Part shown: positions 8,542-17,141 of the stretch, in pieces
How positions within the stretch are numbered: position 1 is the stretch's first letter
How the letters are laid out: each line of letters opens with the position of its first letter
Assembly (NCBI GenBank): GCA_938016265.1
Contig: CALLWB010000010.1
Coordinates: 1-44,832, forward strand
DNA: 44,832 nt
Reading direction: 5' to 3'
Source of the DNA: an uncultured Saprospiraceae bacterium
Lineage (GTDB): Bacteria; Bacteroidota; Bacteroidia; Chitinophagales; Saprospiraceae
Notes under the pieces: model-generated
The model's input: only the letters and a program-made list of their open reading frames with translations
Databases searched by the model: none
What the model was told of the DNA's origin: nothing
Program-made: the position numbers and the translations under genes

Positions 8542-8907
8542 ATGAATAATCCAGTACAATGGCTAGAAATCGCCACCACAGATCTCGAAAGAGCAAAAAA
8601 CTTTTACGCAAAAGTATTCAATCTAGAATTTCAATTTATCGACATGCCCGGCAGTAAAATGTATATGTTCGGACAACCAGATAAACCAGGTTCCGCCGGC
8701 TGTTTAGTCCACTCAGAAGACAACAAACCAAGTGCAGAAGGCACCATCATCTATTTCTCCAGCGAAGACCTCGCCACTGAAGCTAGCAAAGTCGAAGCAG
8801 CCGGCGGCAAACTAATCATCCCAAAAACTGACATCGGTGAGTTCGGCTTCTTCGCCCATATCCTAGACACAGAGGGCAATCGAATCGGCCTCCATTCTCA
8901 AAAATAA
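8542..8907 (+). CDS. VOC-superfamily (glyoxalase/bleomycin-resistance fold) protein
   Basis: A 121-residue single vicinal-oxygen-chelate domain. The typical start is visible: VQWLEIATTDLERAKNFYAK, the first beta-alpha unit with the F-Y-x-x-V-F pattern. GTIIYFSSEDL with a following helix, and the C-terminal GFFAHILDTEGNRIGL, correspond to the second beta-alpha-beta-beta-beta half. It has the size and form of small YkcA/YaeR-like proteins annotated as VOC family. The substrate is unknown, and the metal-ligand set (usually His/Glu) is only partly present, so catalysis is not certain. It follows the AraC regulator. Confidence 0.82.
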   Translation: MNNPVQWLEIATTDLERAKNFYAKVFNLEFQFIDMPGSKMYMFGQPDKPGSAGCLVHSEDNKPSAEGTIIYFSSEDLATEASKVEAAGGKLIIPKTDIGEFGFFAHILDTEGNRIGLHSQK

Positions 8908-8955
8908 ATTATCTAAAAACTGTTTTTCAAAACCGTCCTTTTTATAAAAAAGAGC

Positions 8956-8984
8956 GCTATCTCCTGCTGGAGGGGCAGGGTGGA
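8956..8984 (+). repeat. Dispersed hairpin repeat, copy 1
   Basis: GCTATCTCCTGCTGGAGGGG followed by CAGGGTGGA. The core CTCC-TGCT-GGAG folds. It shares GCTATC, GCTGG and GGGGCAGGG with the copy at 19718 and lies 48 bases after the VOC stop. Confidence 0.5.
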
Positions 8985-9089
8985 CAAAACAAAATGAACA
9001 TAGACAGGAAATTCATCTAATTATCAAAATAACAATTATAGCTATATAAAATAAACACATCAACGCCACTTCAAAAAAAAAGATTTTGC

Positions 9090-9110
9090 TATCTTTTGAC
9101 TCAAAAGATA
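9090..9110 (+). promoter_or_regulatory. Perfect palindrome directly before LLM oxidoreductase start
   Basis: TATCTTTT (9090-9097) and AAAAGATA (9103-9110) flank GACTC and end eight bases before ATG 9119. It could be an operator or an RNA hairpin controlling translation initiation. Confidence 0.45.
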
Positions 9111-9118
9111 AAAATACC

Positions 9119-10276
9119 ATGCCCCCAATCAAAATCAGATCCCGTCACCTCGAAGGCGCAGAAGTCGCTTGGTTCGCCCCCCTATGCAACGGCGATGACG
9201 AATTCCTCGGCTACCACGACCAACGATACAAAAGCGACTGGTCCAATACCTCCAATGTCCTCCTAACGGCCGACCGACTCGGCTATCGAAACATCTTGTG
9301 CCCATCCTCCTACCAAGTAGGACAAGACACCATGACCTTCGCTGCGGCCGTCGCCCCACTAACCGCAAACATCAATATCCTAACCGCCATCAGATGTGGA
9401 GAAGTCCATCCGCCGATGCTAGGAAGAGCCATTGCCACCCTTGACCACATCCTAAAAGGAAGACTGACCATCAACATCATTTCCTCCGACCTGCCCGGCA
9501 CCAAACTAGCATCCGCCCAACGCTACCAGCGGTCCAGAGAGGTCATCGAAATACTGAAACAAGGCTGGACACAGGACCACATCGACTTCAAAGGAGAATT
9601 TTACAATATCCAACTAGACAACACCAAACCAGTAAAAACCTACCAGCAAAATGGAGGTCCGTTATTATACTTCGGAGGCTATTCTCCGCCCGCAGTCGAC
9701 CTATGCGCCGAACACTGCGACGTCTACCTCATGTGGCCAGAAACAGAAGAACGCCTGCTAGAACTGATGAAAAACATGAGCGATAAAGCCGCCGAGTACA
9801 ACCGCACCGTAGATTTCGGCCTACGCATCCACGTCATTGTCAGAGAAACAGAAGAAGAAGCCCGAGCCGCCGCTGCCCAACTAATGTCCTACGTAGACGA
9901 CGAATCAGGAAAACAAATCAGAGAACGCGCCTTGGACGCTCACTCGTACGGCGTCTCCCGACAAACGGAAATGCGAAAACTAGCCAGCGACGATGGGTTT
10001 GCAGAACCCCACCTCTGGACAGAAATCGGAAAAGCCAGATCCGGCTGCGGCGCTGCCCTCGTTGGCAATCCCCAACAAATCATCAAAAAAATCAATCGCT
10101 ATATGGAAATGGGTATCCGCGCCTTCATCTTCTCCGGCTACCCGCACGACAGTGAATGCAAACGCTTCGCCAACCTCGTCCTTCCCCACATCAAAACGCT
10201 ATCCCTCCCCAAATCCCAAAACCGAATTCCCCCAAACCCACCCCCAACACCCCTAGCCACTGCCCCCCGCGAATAG
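9119..10276 (+). CDS. LLM-class flavin-dependent monooxygenase (SsuD-like)
   Basis: A 385-residue luciferase-like monooxygenase. Landmarks are: an N-terminal strand ([10 protein letters not shown]), [40 protein letters not shown] (the strand and helix that bind flavin phosphate in this family), [12 protein letters not shown], and the C-terminal [20 protein letters not shown] with FIFSGYPH. This matches alkanesulfonate/dimethylsulfone-type monooxygenases, which use reduced FMN and oxygen to oxidise sulfonates or related organics. The sulfur substrate is inference. ATG 9119 was preferred to the in-frame TTG at 9086, which would place the palindrome in the coding region. The last 20 residues are Pro-rich and look like an added low-complexity tail. 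No flavin reductase is adjacent. Confidence 0.88.
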   Translation: MPPIKIRSRHLEGAEVAWFAPLCNGDDEFLGYHDQRYKSDWSNTSNVLLTADRLGYRNILCPSSYQVGQDTMTFAAAVAPLTANINILTAIRCGEVHPPMLGRAIATLDHILKGRLTINIISSDLPGTKLASAQRYQRSREVIEILKQGWTQDHIDFKGEFYNIQLDNTKPVKTYQQNGGPLLYFGGYSPPAVDLCAEHCDVYLMWPETEERLLELMKNMSDKAAEYNRTVDFGLRIHVIVRETEEEARAAAAQLMSYVDDESGKQIRERALDAHSYGVSRQTEMRKLASDDGFAEPHLWTEIGKARSGCGAALVGNPQQIIKKINRYMEMGIRAFIFSGYPHDSECKRFANLVLPHIKTLSLPKSQNRIPPNPPPTPLATAPRE

Positions 10277-10295
10277 CCAGCTCCAGATCCCGTAA

Positions 10296-10315
10296 AGACA
10301 AGCCACACCTTGTCT
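10296..10315 (+). other. Intercistronic hairpin
   Basis: AGACAAG (10296-10302) and CTTGTCT (10309-10315) pair perfectly around CCACAC. It sits between the monooxygenase and the symporter, with no T-run, so it may be an mRNA processing or stability element within an operon. Confidence 0.4.
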
Positions 10316-10331
10316 CCAAAAAAATAAATAA

Positions 10332-11879
10332 ATGATTGACCTAATAATAGTCCTCCTCTACTTCACTGTCATCTTCTTCGTAGCTCTAGCCGGTAGAGTA
10401 ACCGAAGACGCCACCATAGAAGAATACTTTCTATCTTCAAGAAACCTGCGCTGGCCTTCTATCGCCCTCTCCACGATTGCCACAAATATCAACGGCTACC
10501 AATTCCTAGGCATGATGGGGTCGGCCTATCTCTATGGCCTTGCCCAAGCAAGTTTGGAGATCAACGCCATCCAGGGAATATTAATGGCTGCCTTTATTTT
10601 TGTGCCCCTGTTTCTCAAGGAGCAAGTGATCACAGTGACCCAGTATATCCAAAAAAGACTAGGCAAAACAGTCGGATTGTTCTACAGTTTAGCCAACCTG
10701 CTCATTTTTAGTACGATCACCCTTGGAGCTGCGTTGTTCTGGGGGGCTTATGCTGCTGACCTGGTGTTTGCGGACTATTTGTCAGTGATTAGTGAAGACC
10801 GGATTACGCGGATTAGTGTGATCCTTGTTGGGCTTGGTGTTTTTTCGGCGATTTACACCTATTTTGGCGGATTAAATGCCGTAGTGAAAACGGATATTAT
10901 TCAGTTTAGTATTTTGCTATTGGGCGGATTTGTGGTTTTATTTGTGGCGATCCATCACTTAGGAGGGTGGGGGCAGTTGTACAAAAAAACACCACAATTG
11001 ATGCACCTTTATCTTCCTGCCGATCATCCGAAACTTCCTTGGATTCACATGTTCGGATTGTTCTTTTTGAATATTAATTATTGGTGTGCTAACCAAACCA
11101 TTATGCAGCGTTCTTTGGCCGCCAAAAGTCTGCGACACGCCCAAATTGGACTGATGGCCGGCGGTTTGATGAAATATGTAATGGCGATTCTTATTATCAT
11201 TCCTGGAATTGCCCTGTATGGAATACTAGGAGAAAATGGCCTGGCAGAACCCGACATGGTGTTCCCCTATTTAGTGAAAAACTACCTCCCAACAGGAGTC
11301 AAAGGAATCATTTTATGCGCCCTGTTTGCTTCCCTCATGAGTACCGTAGATTCGACGTTTAATTCATTGGCGACGCTTTGGTCGATTGATATTTACAAGG
11401 GCTACATCAATAAAACGGCCACCGATACCCAAGTAGTAAACGCAGGCAAAAACACCATAATTGTCACCTTGTTCACTGGGATCATTATGGGATTAGTATT
11501 ACTTTATGTGAAATTCAAAAACCCGGAAGCTGCCTTTACACACACGCTAAATGAATTGCGCTATTATATAAATTGCGGAATAGTAGTACTGATATGCACT
11601 GCAGGGTTTATGGTGACTCCAAACAAAAAAGCTGCCCTGATTGGTTTTCTCAGTACCATCCCTCTCCACCTACTAATTATCCACTTCTTCCCGGAGATGA
11701 ATTATTTCGTCCGTGCGGGTTGTGTTATAGTGACAGCTTTGACATTTGTCATGCTAGCAAGTTGGAAAGACGGATTGCGAGGCTGGAAAGATTTAATCCA
11801 ATACGATTCCACCAAAAACCTAAAACTAGGCGGCATTCTATTATTATCATTAATATTAACGCACATCATATTCCATTAA
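10332..11879 (+). CDS. Sodium/solute symporter (SSS family, SGLT-like)
   Basis: A 515-residue transporter with about 13 membrane helices. The start shows MIDLIIVLLYF and the EEYFLSSRNLRWPSIALS segment typical of SSS proteins. The family signature lies around residues 334-356 (ALFASLMSTVDSTFNSLATL), followed by SIDIYKGY. The ASLMSTVDS core contains the Ser/Thr that helps form the Na2 site. Solutes for this family include sugars, inositol, proline and sialic acid. The nearby GH13 alpha-glucosidase makes a sugar likely here, but that is inference. It begins 55 bases after the monooxygenase and may be cotranscribed with it. Third-position base use shifts from C/A-rich in the first 330 bases to G/T-rich afterwards. 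Confidence 0.9.
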   Translation: MIDLIIVLLYFTVIFFVALAGRVTEDATIEEYFLSSRNLRWPSIALSTIATNINGYQFLGMMGSAYLYGLAQASLEINAIQGILMAAFIFVPLFLKEQVITVTQYIQKRLGKTVGLFYSLANLLIFSTITLGAALFWGAYAADLVFADYLSVISEDRITRISVILVGLGVFSAIYTYFGGLNAVVKTDIIQFSILLLGGFVVLFVAIHHLGGWGQLYKKTPQLMHLYLPADHPKLPWIHMFGLFFLNINYWCANQTIMQRSLAAKSLRHAQIGLMAGGLMKYVMAILIIIPGIALYGILGENGLAEPDMVFPYLVKNYLPTGVKGIILCALFASLMSTVDSTFNSLATLWSIDIYKGYINKTATDTQVVNAGKNTIIVTLFTGIIMGLVLLYVKFKNPEAAFTHTLNELRYYINCGIVVLICTAGFMVTPNKKAALIGFLSTIPLHLLIIHFFPEMNYFVRAGCVIVTALTFVMLASWKDGLRGWKDLIQYDSTKNLKLGGILLLSLILTHIIFH

Positions 11880-11889
11880 TTGTAGGGTA

Positions 11890-11905
11890 AGCCCGCTGGC
11901 GGGGG
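11890..11905 (+). repeat. Dispersed hairpin repeat, copy 2 (short)
   Basis: CCCGC (11892-11896), TG, GCGGG (11899-11903), starting 11 bases after the symporter stop. The core is the same as at 19723-19736. Confidence 0.45.
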
Positions 11906-11941
11906 ATTTGTAAAAATGTTTCACTAGCCTTGATTAATCAT

Positions 11942-11949
11942 TAAATTTG
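11942..11949 (+). promoter_or_regulatory. Candidate -7 box for alpha-glucosidase
   Basis: TAAATTTG fits TAnnTTTG. No clean -33 element is present at the right distance. A start of transcription near 11956 would exclude GTG 11949 as the start codon. Confidence 0.35.
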
Positions 11950-11990
11950 TGCGGAGTAGCTACAATTTTACCATGCGTAAAACAAATTCT

Positions 11991-13937
11991 ATGAAAAAAA
12001 ACTGGTGGAAAGAAAGCATCATCTATCAAATTTATCCAAGATCATTCAAAGACAGTAACGGAGATGGAATAGGCGATCTGGGCGGAGTAATCGAAAAACT
12101 GGATTACCTAAAACACCTCGGAATCAATACGATTTGGCTAAGCCCAATTTTTCAATCGCCAAATGATGACAATGGTTACGACGTGAGTGATTACTGTGCA
12201 ATAATGGACGAATTTGGCACCATGGAAGACTTCGATCACCTCCTGGCAGCCGCCCACGAAAAAGGGCTGAAATTGATCCTGGACCTGGTCCCCAATCACA
12301 GCTCCGATGAACACCGATGGTTTCAAGCCTCCAGAAAATCCAAGGACAATCCCTATCGGGATTATTATATTTGGAAGAAAACGTTGCCCTCCAACTGGGT
12401 TTCGTTTTTCAGTGGATCTGCCTGGCAGTATGACGAACAAACTCAAGAATACTACCTGCACCTCTTCTCCAAAAAACAACCCGACCTCAATTGGGAAAAT
12501 CCGAAAGTGCGGGAGGAAATTTACAACGTGATGCATTTTTGGTTTCAAAAGGGCGTGGATGGATTTCGGATGGATGTGGTGCCCTTTATTTCCAAGCGGC
12601 TGGACTACCCGGATATTGATCCTAACCAATTTGAAAAGGCAATTGTCGAAGTCTACGCCAACGGGCCCCGCCTCCACGAGTTTTTGAGAGAAATGAATGA
12701 ACAAGTAAGCACAAACTACCAGGTATTTACGATGGGCGAGGGGATAGGTGTCAAACCACACAACGCCCTAGAATATGTAGACGAAGACCGCAAGGAACTG
12801 AATATGCTTTATCATTTTGACCATACCACGATCAACTATGGCCCAGGAGGAAAATACGATCCGGTTCCCTGGAAGTTGTCGGTGTTCAAAAAGATATTTG
12901 CTGATTGGCATCAGGCAATAGGAGAGAAAGGTTGGATTAATATTTTCCTGGATAACCATGATTTTCCGAGGATGGTTTCGCGATATGGCAATGACGATAA
13001 GTATAGGAAGGAAGCCGCCAAATTGCTAGCCACTTTGCTATTGACTATGCGAGGTAGTCCTTGTATTTATCAGGGTAGCGAAATCGGGATGACCAATGTC
13101 ACTTTTGCTACGCTGGAAGAATACGACGATGTAGAAGTTGTCAATCTGCACAACGCCTGGAAAGCTGCCGGAAAAGAAACAACCCCTTTGTTGAAAGCGG
13201 TCCAACAACAAGGCCGAGACAATGCACGGACGCCTGTGCAATGGGATGACAGCCTACACGCAGGTTTTACAACAGGTGTCCCTTGGCTTACGCTAAATCC
13301 AAACTACTCAAAAATCAACGTCAAAGAAGCATTAGCCGACCAGGACTCCATTTTCTATTACTACAAAAATCTACTGGCTTATCGGCAAGCAAACAAAACC
13401 TTGATTTACGGTGATTTCGAGTTGTATCTGCCTGACTCAGAAGAGATCTTTGCCTACAGAAGATGGGATGCAGAAGGCGATTACATCATCCTACTCAATT
13501 TCTCAGACACCCAAATCAAATTAAATACCAACATCCCATTAGAAAAATACACCCAAATCCAATCCAATTACAACCAAAAACAAAACACTCTGCAACCCTG
13601 GGAAGCCAAAATCTACCGCAGAGACGTATCGCCTGCGCCTCCAACACCTCACACCTCTCTACCCAGCAAAATCGAACTTACTGAAATAGATACAGAACGC
13701 TGGCGATTCACCCTCTACCAAACATCGGATCAAAAATGGATCGCCGATGTCGTCTATTCCCCAACGAGTCATTTCGATGCGTCTATGTATATAATGCTGA
13801 CTAAGTTAGAAAAACGAAAAGCGCAGGAAAACAGAGCGTATCTAGTCGAATGGTCCGATAATATCAGAGACAATTACAAGCAATTTCTAGGGAAAGCATT
13901 GGATAGAAATGATTATGTAATAAAAAAAGCACCATGA
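11991..13937 (+). CDS. GH13 alpha-glucosidase (oligo-1,6-glucosidase type) with C-terminal extension
   Basis: A GH13 retaining alpha-glucosidase hydrolysing terminal alpha-glucosidic bonds of short oligosaccharides. It opens with WWKESIIYQIYPRSFKDSNG, the hallmark of the oligo-1,6-glucosidase/trehalose-hydrolase subgroup. Nucleophile Asp195 lies in GFRMDVV, acid/base Glu250 in GEG, and the stabilising Asp324 in DNHDFPR. The catalytic barrel and the all-beta C domain end near residue 545 (LQPWEAKIYRR). A Pro-rich linker (about 548-558) and about 90 further residues of unknown fold follow, which ordinary family members lack. ATG 11991 was chosen because it starts at the conserved core; ATG 11973 is possible. 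There is no signal peptide, so the enzyme is cytoplasmic and fits the preceding symporter. Its last four bases overlap the next gene. Confidence 0.92.
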   Translation: MKKNWWKESIIYQIYPRSFKDSNGDGIGDLGGVIEKLDYLKHLGINTIWLSPIFQSPNDDNGYDVSDYCAIMDEFGTMEDFDHLLAAAHEKGLKLILDLVPNHSSDEHRWFQASRKSKDNPYRDYYIWKKTLPSNWVSFFSGSAWQYDEQTQEYYLHLFSKKQPDLNWENPKVREEIYNVMHFWFQKGVDGFRMDVVPFISKRLDYPDIDPNQFEKAIVEVYANGPRLHEFLREMNEQVSTNYQVFTMGEGIGVKPHNALEYVDEDRKELNMLYHFDHTTINYGPGGKYDPVPWKLSVFKKIFADWHQAIGEKGWINIFLDNHDFPRMVSRYGNDDKYRKEAAKLLATLLLTMRGSPCIYQGSEIGMTNVTFATLEEYDDVEVVNLHNAWKAAGKETTPLLKAVQQQGRDNARTPVQWDDSLHAGFTTGVPWLTLNPNYSKINVKEALADQDSIFYYYKNLLAYRQANKTLIYGDFELYLPDSEEIFAYRRWDAEGDYIILLNFSDTQIKLNTNIPLEKYTQIQSNYNQKQNTLQPWEAKIYRRDVSPAPPTPHTSLPSKIELTEIDTERWRFTLYQTSDQKWIADVVYSPTSHFDASMYIMLTKLEKRKAQENRAYLVEWSDNIRDNYKQFLGKALDRNDYVIKKAP

Positions 13938-14458
13938 TCGATTTTACCAATATTGAATATTTAAAATCCGGCAATGACCGACAACAAAGCGCCTATCAGA
14001 CACTCAAAAAACTAAATGTTTTCGAGGAGCTCAAAGCCTACCATCCACTACTCACAGGAACCATCCCAATCGATATTGATCTCCCAAAAAGTGATTTGGA
14101 TATCATTTGTGAATGCACCGATCACAAAACATTTGCTAATCGGATCACAGAGTTGTACGGGGGAAAAGAGGCGTTTCAAATTAAGACATACCTATGGAAG
14201 GAAATCATCACCACCACCGCCAAACTAAAGTTCAATAATTTCGAAATTGAGCTTTTCGGGCAAGCCATTCCCACCCAAAATCAACTCGCTTATCGCCACA
14301 TGATCATCGAATACCAAATATTAATACAACAAGGACCAACCTTCAAAAATAAAATCAGACAACTAAAAGAAACCGGCCTAAAAACAGAACCTGCCTTCAC
14401 CAAACTACTCGGTCTAAACGGCGACCCCTACGAAGCATTGCTGAAGTACGAAATTTGA
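13934..14458 (+). CDS. DUF4269 protein, nucleotidyltransferase-like
   Basis: A 174-residue protein matching the DUF4269 pattern. TGTIPIDIDLPKSDLDIICE (about 41-60) resembles the G-S/T...D-x-D strand of minimal nucleotidyltransferases, where the two acidic residues would bind metal. A third acidic strand may be NFEIELFGQ (about 101-109), and the RHMIIEYQIL helix follows. Whether it transfers nucleotides is not known for the family. Its ATG overlaps the glucosidase stop (ATGA), so the two are translationally coupled and very likely in one transcript. Why a DUF4269 protein should accompany a glucosidase is unclear. Confidence 0.8.
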   Translation: MIDFTNIEYLKSGNDRQQSAYQTLKKLNVFEELKAYHPLLTGTIPIDIDLPKSDLDIICECTDHKTFANRITELYGGKEAFQIKTYLWKEIITTTAKLKFNNFEIELFGQAIPTQNQLAYRHMIIEYQILIQQGPTFKNKIRQLKETGLKTEPAFTKLLGLNGDPYEALLKYEI

Positions 14459-14488
14459 TACGGATTACCGATTACCCCTTGGATAAGT

Positions 14489-14519
14489 ATTGATTTTTGA
14501 ATTTATCTTAATAATTTTG
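14489..14519 (+). promoter_or_regulatory. Candidate Bacteroidota promoter for DHFR-like/dioxygenase operon
   Basis: TTG at 14490-14492, a spacer of 19, then TAATTTTG at 14512-14519. It fits the consensus well and is the best promoter match before the gene at 14703. It implies an untranslated leader of about 175 bases, in which I see no obvious riboswitch. Confidence 0.5.
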
Positions 14520-14702
14520 AGTCCATTCCTAAAAGTCGGATTCACGATACGTTTTTTTATTGAAAATAAAATAATACGTACTGTTGTGGGTTGTTTTGAT
14601 AGTTGGAAGACAGACCTCTTTAGAAAAAAGCGAGTAGGAGGCAGTTGTTAGACAAGGCACTTAGGTGTGGAAATATGTTTATATTAACTGATAATTATAA
14701 AA

Positions 14703-15245
14703 ATGAAAAAAGAAAACAAAGTATTCATAGCAGCCAGCCTCGACGGTTACATCGCCGGAAAAAATGGAGAGATCGATTGGCTCGACTCCGTGCCCAACCC
14801 AGAAGGCATTGATATGGGATATGGAAAATTCATTGAAAGCGTAGACGCTCTCCTAATGGGCAGAATCAGCTTCGAAACGGTCTGTAATTTTGATGTGGAA
14901 TGGCCCTACACTATACCCGTTTATGTATTAAGCAGAACACTAGAATCTATACCAGAAAAGTACAAGGATAAAGTCGAATTAGTAAAGGGCAGTTTGCAGG
15001 AAGTATTAGCTACTATTCACCAAAAAGGGCACCACCGATTGTATATTGATGGTGGGAATACCATTCAAAATTTTTTGAAGGAGGATTTAATTGATGAAAT
15101 GATCATTACTACGTTTCCAATAGTACTAGGAGGTGGATTTTCCCTTTTCGGTGAACTGCCAAACCGAATACAATTTGAGCATGTGGAGTCGCAGGTGTTT
15201 CTTAATGAATTAGTCCAGGACCATTACCGACGAAAAATAAAATGA
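14703..15245 (+). CDS. Dihydrofolate reductase-like (RibD C-terminal domain) protein
   Basis: A 180-residue protein of the RibD_C/DHFR fold. It shows the N-terminal strand and loop KVFIAASLDGYIAGKNGEID, the DALLMGRISFETV segment (about 50-62), the VYVLSRT strand, and the C-terminal LYIDGGNTIQNFLKEDLIDE with a following TTFPIVLGGG. These are the usual landmarks of the stand-alone DHFR-like group (YyaP/YwjB type), which binds NADPH and probably reduces an unknown pterin-, pyrimidine- or flavin-like substrate. It is not the housekeeping folA type. Its stop overlaps the start of the following dioxygenase-like lipoprotein by four bases (ATGA). Confidence 0.87.
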   Translation: MKKENKVFIAASLDGYIAGKNGEIDWLDSVPNPEGIDMGYGKFIESVDALLMGRISFETVCNFDVEWPYTIPVYVLSRTLESIPEKYKDKVELVKGSLQEVLATIHQKGHHRLYIDGGNTIQNFLKEDLIDEMIITTFPIVLGGGFSLFGELPNRIQFEHVESQVFLNELVQDHYRRKIK

Positions 15246-15892
15246 AATATACCTTCTTTGCAATAGTACTGCTGTCCTTTTTTTCTTGTACTCCATCGCA
15301 AGAAAATACAAACCCTCATTCTACACCAGAAGAAAATACCCCTCGCAAATTTGTAGGCGGCCCATGTGAAGGATGCACCGCTATCTACGAATACGGAAAC
15401 AGACAACTCTCCTCCATCGACACCCTCCCAGAATTCCAACAAACCAACCCCAAACTAAAAATCTCAGGAACCGTCTACCAAATGGACGGCAAAACACCCG
15501 CAGAAAATGTACTCCTATACATCTATCAAACCAACCGTCGGGGCACTTACGAAACAAAAGTGGAGCAATTCGGACGGACCAATCGACACGGTGACATCCG
15601 AGGATGGGTGAAGACCGGCAAAGACGGAAAATACACCTTTTATACCTTCCGCCCTGCGTCCTACCCAGAAAGACAGGAACCAGAACACATTCACCTCACC
15701 GTAAAAGAACCGGATAAGAACGAATATTACCTCGATGATTATGTATTTGAAGACGACCCGCTACTCACAAAAGCAAGACGGCAAAAATTAAGAAACCGAG
15801 GAGGATCAGGTATCCGCCAACCCGTTTTGGTCAATGATATTTGGACGATCAATCGAGATTTGATCCTGGGAAAGAACATTCCTGATTATTAA
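15242..15892 (+). CDS. Lipoprotein with intradiol ring-cleavage dioxygenase fold
   Basis: A 216-residue protein. The first 16 residues are a hydrophobic signal ending FFSC, so it is probably a lipoprotein acylated at Cys16. The body matches the C-terminal fold of protocatechuate/catechol 1,2-type dioxygenases: ISGTVYQMDGKTPAENVLLY, GTYE with Tyr103, GKDGKYTFYTFRPASYPER with Tyr141, and PEHIHLTV with His149 and His151. These four residues correspond to the usual Tyr-Tyr-His-His ligands of non-haem Fe(III). Exported intradiol-type proteins of this kind are common in Bacteroidota and their substrate is mostly unknown. It is translationally coupled to the DHFR-like gene. The ORF has C/A-rich third positions. 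Confidence 0.85.
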   Translation: MKYTFFAIVLLSFFSCTPSQENTNPHSTPEENTPRKFVGGPCEGCTAIYEYGNRQLSSIDTLPEFQQTNPKLKISGTVYQMDGKTPAENVLLYIYQTNRRGTYETKVEQFGRTNRHGDIRGWVKTGKDGKYTFYTFRPASYPERQEPEHIHLTVKEPDKNEYYLDDYVFEDDPLLTKARRQKLRNRGGSGIRQPVLVNDIWTINRDLILGKNIPDY

Positions 15893-15926
15893 TTTATCTT
15901 AGCAAGAACAAACCCTTCAGACAGCA

Positions 15927-17132
15927 ATGCAAAAAGTGACCAGTTTAAGGCAGAAAATTCTATGGACCTTCTTTCCTAAGGAATACTTGATCTTAGTAAT
16001 GGTCGGAATTGTCTTATTAATGATGGGCAGTGGATTCAATGTTTTGGGAGGGTTCTTCATAAACATTGTTACGATGTTGGTCGGCGTAAGAATTGCGGTG
16101 ATTATTCATGAAACTGGACATTTGATTTGTGCAAAAGTGGTAGGCGGGACTCCTAGGAGAATGATACTTGGAAGGGGGTTTAAAGTGATTCAAACAGAAT
16201 TTATGGGGGTCAAAATTTTGCTGAATACAAATTTAAATTCTGGATTAGCGTATGCCGCATTTGATGATTTGAAATTTATTAAATGGAAGTTGGCGTTTTT
16301 TACGTTGGGAGGTATATTGACGAACTTTTTGGTAGGTGGGCTTTTAATATTTTTGTTTATAGATTTTTTTGATATGTTGAACCCCGTGTTGTTCTTTGGC
16401 TATGCAAATTTGTTGGTAGGAATCTTTGCTTTAATTCCTTTTTACATTAAATACCAAGGTCTGAAAATCCCAACAGATGGCCTTTCTTTGCTTAAAATTC
16501 CATCATACGACCAAGCCTCTCTTGTGGCGCACCTTTCTGTAAATGAATTGCTGGATGCCTACGATTTATACGAAGACAAAAACTTTGAAGCATCAATAAT
16601 CGCCTACCAAAACTACCAAGCAAAAAATGAGCAAACAAAATCAGTAAACATCATGCTCAGTATGGCCCATTTGAAACTAGGAAACTACGAAACCTCCACC
16701 CAACTCATGGAAGAACTGTTACCTCTCATCGAAGAACCAGATTTCATCTCCTCCAAAGGCATAATTTACAATGGACTCGCCTGGAATTACTTACTACTCA
16801 ACAGACTGGAAGAGGCCGACAAATACTCAAAACTCGCCTTCGAAAACAACCCAACTGAGGTATATATCAGAGGAACCAGAGCCTCCGTTTTGATAGAAAA
16901 TGAACAATTCGAAAGAGGCAAAAAATTGCTAATTCAAGATGTCAATTTTTCCTTTCCCAACAGTCAGACCCTGACTGCCGCCATTTATCTTGCACTTGCC
17001 TACACCAAATTAGACAACCCCAAAAAAGCGTCCACCTACCTACAATTCGCAGAAGACAATCTCCAGGAATTAGATAAGGACGAACTACTCCTCTACAATC
17101 GGGTAAAACAAAAAATAGCCACCAACAATTAA
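15927..17132 (+). CDS. M50-like membrane metalloprotease fused to TPR repeats
   Basis: A 401-residue protein. Residues 20-175 contain four to five membrane helices. HETGH at 61-65 is the zinc-binding HExxH of site-2 proteases (catalytic Glu62), and PTDG around Asp184 fits the distal NPDG/LDG motif that supplies the third zinc ligand. Residues of about 200-400 form TPR-like helical pairs (ELLDAYDLYEDKNFEASIIA, MLSMAHLKLGNYETS, LAWNYLLLNRLEEADKYSKL, and an LAYTKLDNPKKA unit). Such proteins cleave within membranes, and the TPR part could recruit or sense substrates. The substrate is unknown and no anti-sigma factor is adjacent. The two halves differ in third-position base use (G/T-rich, then A/C-rich), consistent with a mosaic origin. 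Confidence 0.85.
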   Translation: MQKVTSLRQKILWTFFPKEYLILVMVGIVLLMMGSGFNVLGGFFINIVTMLVGVRIAVIIHETGHLICAKVVGGTPRRMILGRGFKVIQTEFMGVKILLNTNLNSGLAYAAFDDLKFIKWKLAFFTLGGILTNFLVGGLLIFLFIDFFDMLNPVLFFGYANLLVGIFALIPFYIKYQGLKIPTDGLSLLKIPSYDQASLVAHLSVNELLDAYDLYEDKNFEASIIAYQNYQAKNEQTKSVNIMLSMAHLKLGNYETSTQLMEELLPLIEEPDFISSKGIIYNGLAWNYLLLNRLEEADKYSKLAFENNPTEVYIRGTRASVLIENEQFERGKKLLIQDVNFSFPNSQTLTAAIYLALAYTKLDNPKKASTYLQFAEDNLQELDKDELLLYNRVKQKIATNN

Positions 17133-17141
17133 AAAATATAC

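Noticed and set aside
12138-12761. A 207-residue minus-strand open frame opposite the glucosidase gene
   Set aside because: It is a shadow of the GH13 gene: its residues show no family pattern, and the plus-strand protein has all catalytic motifs.
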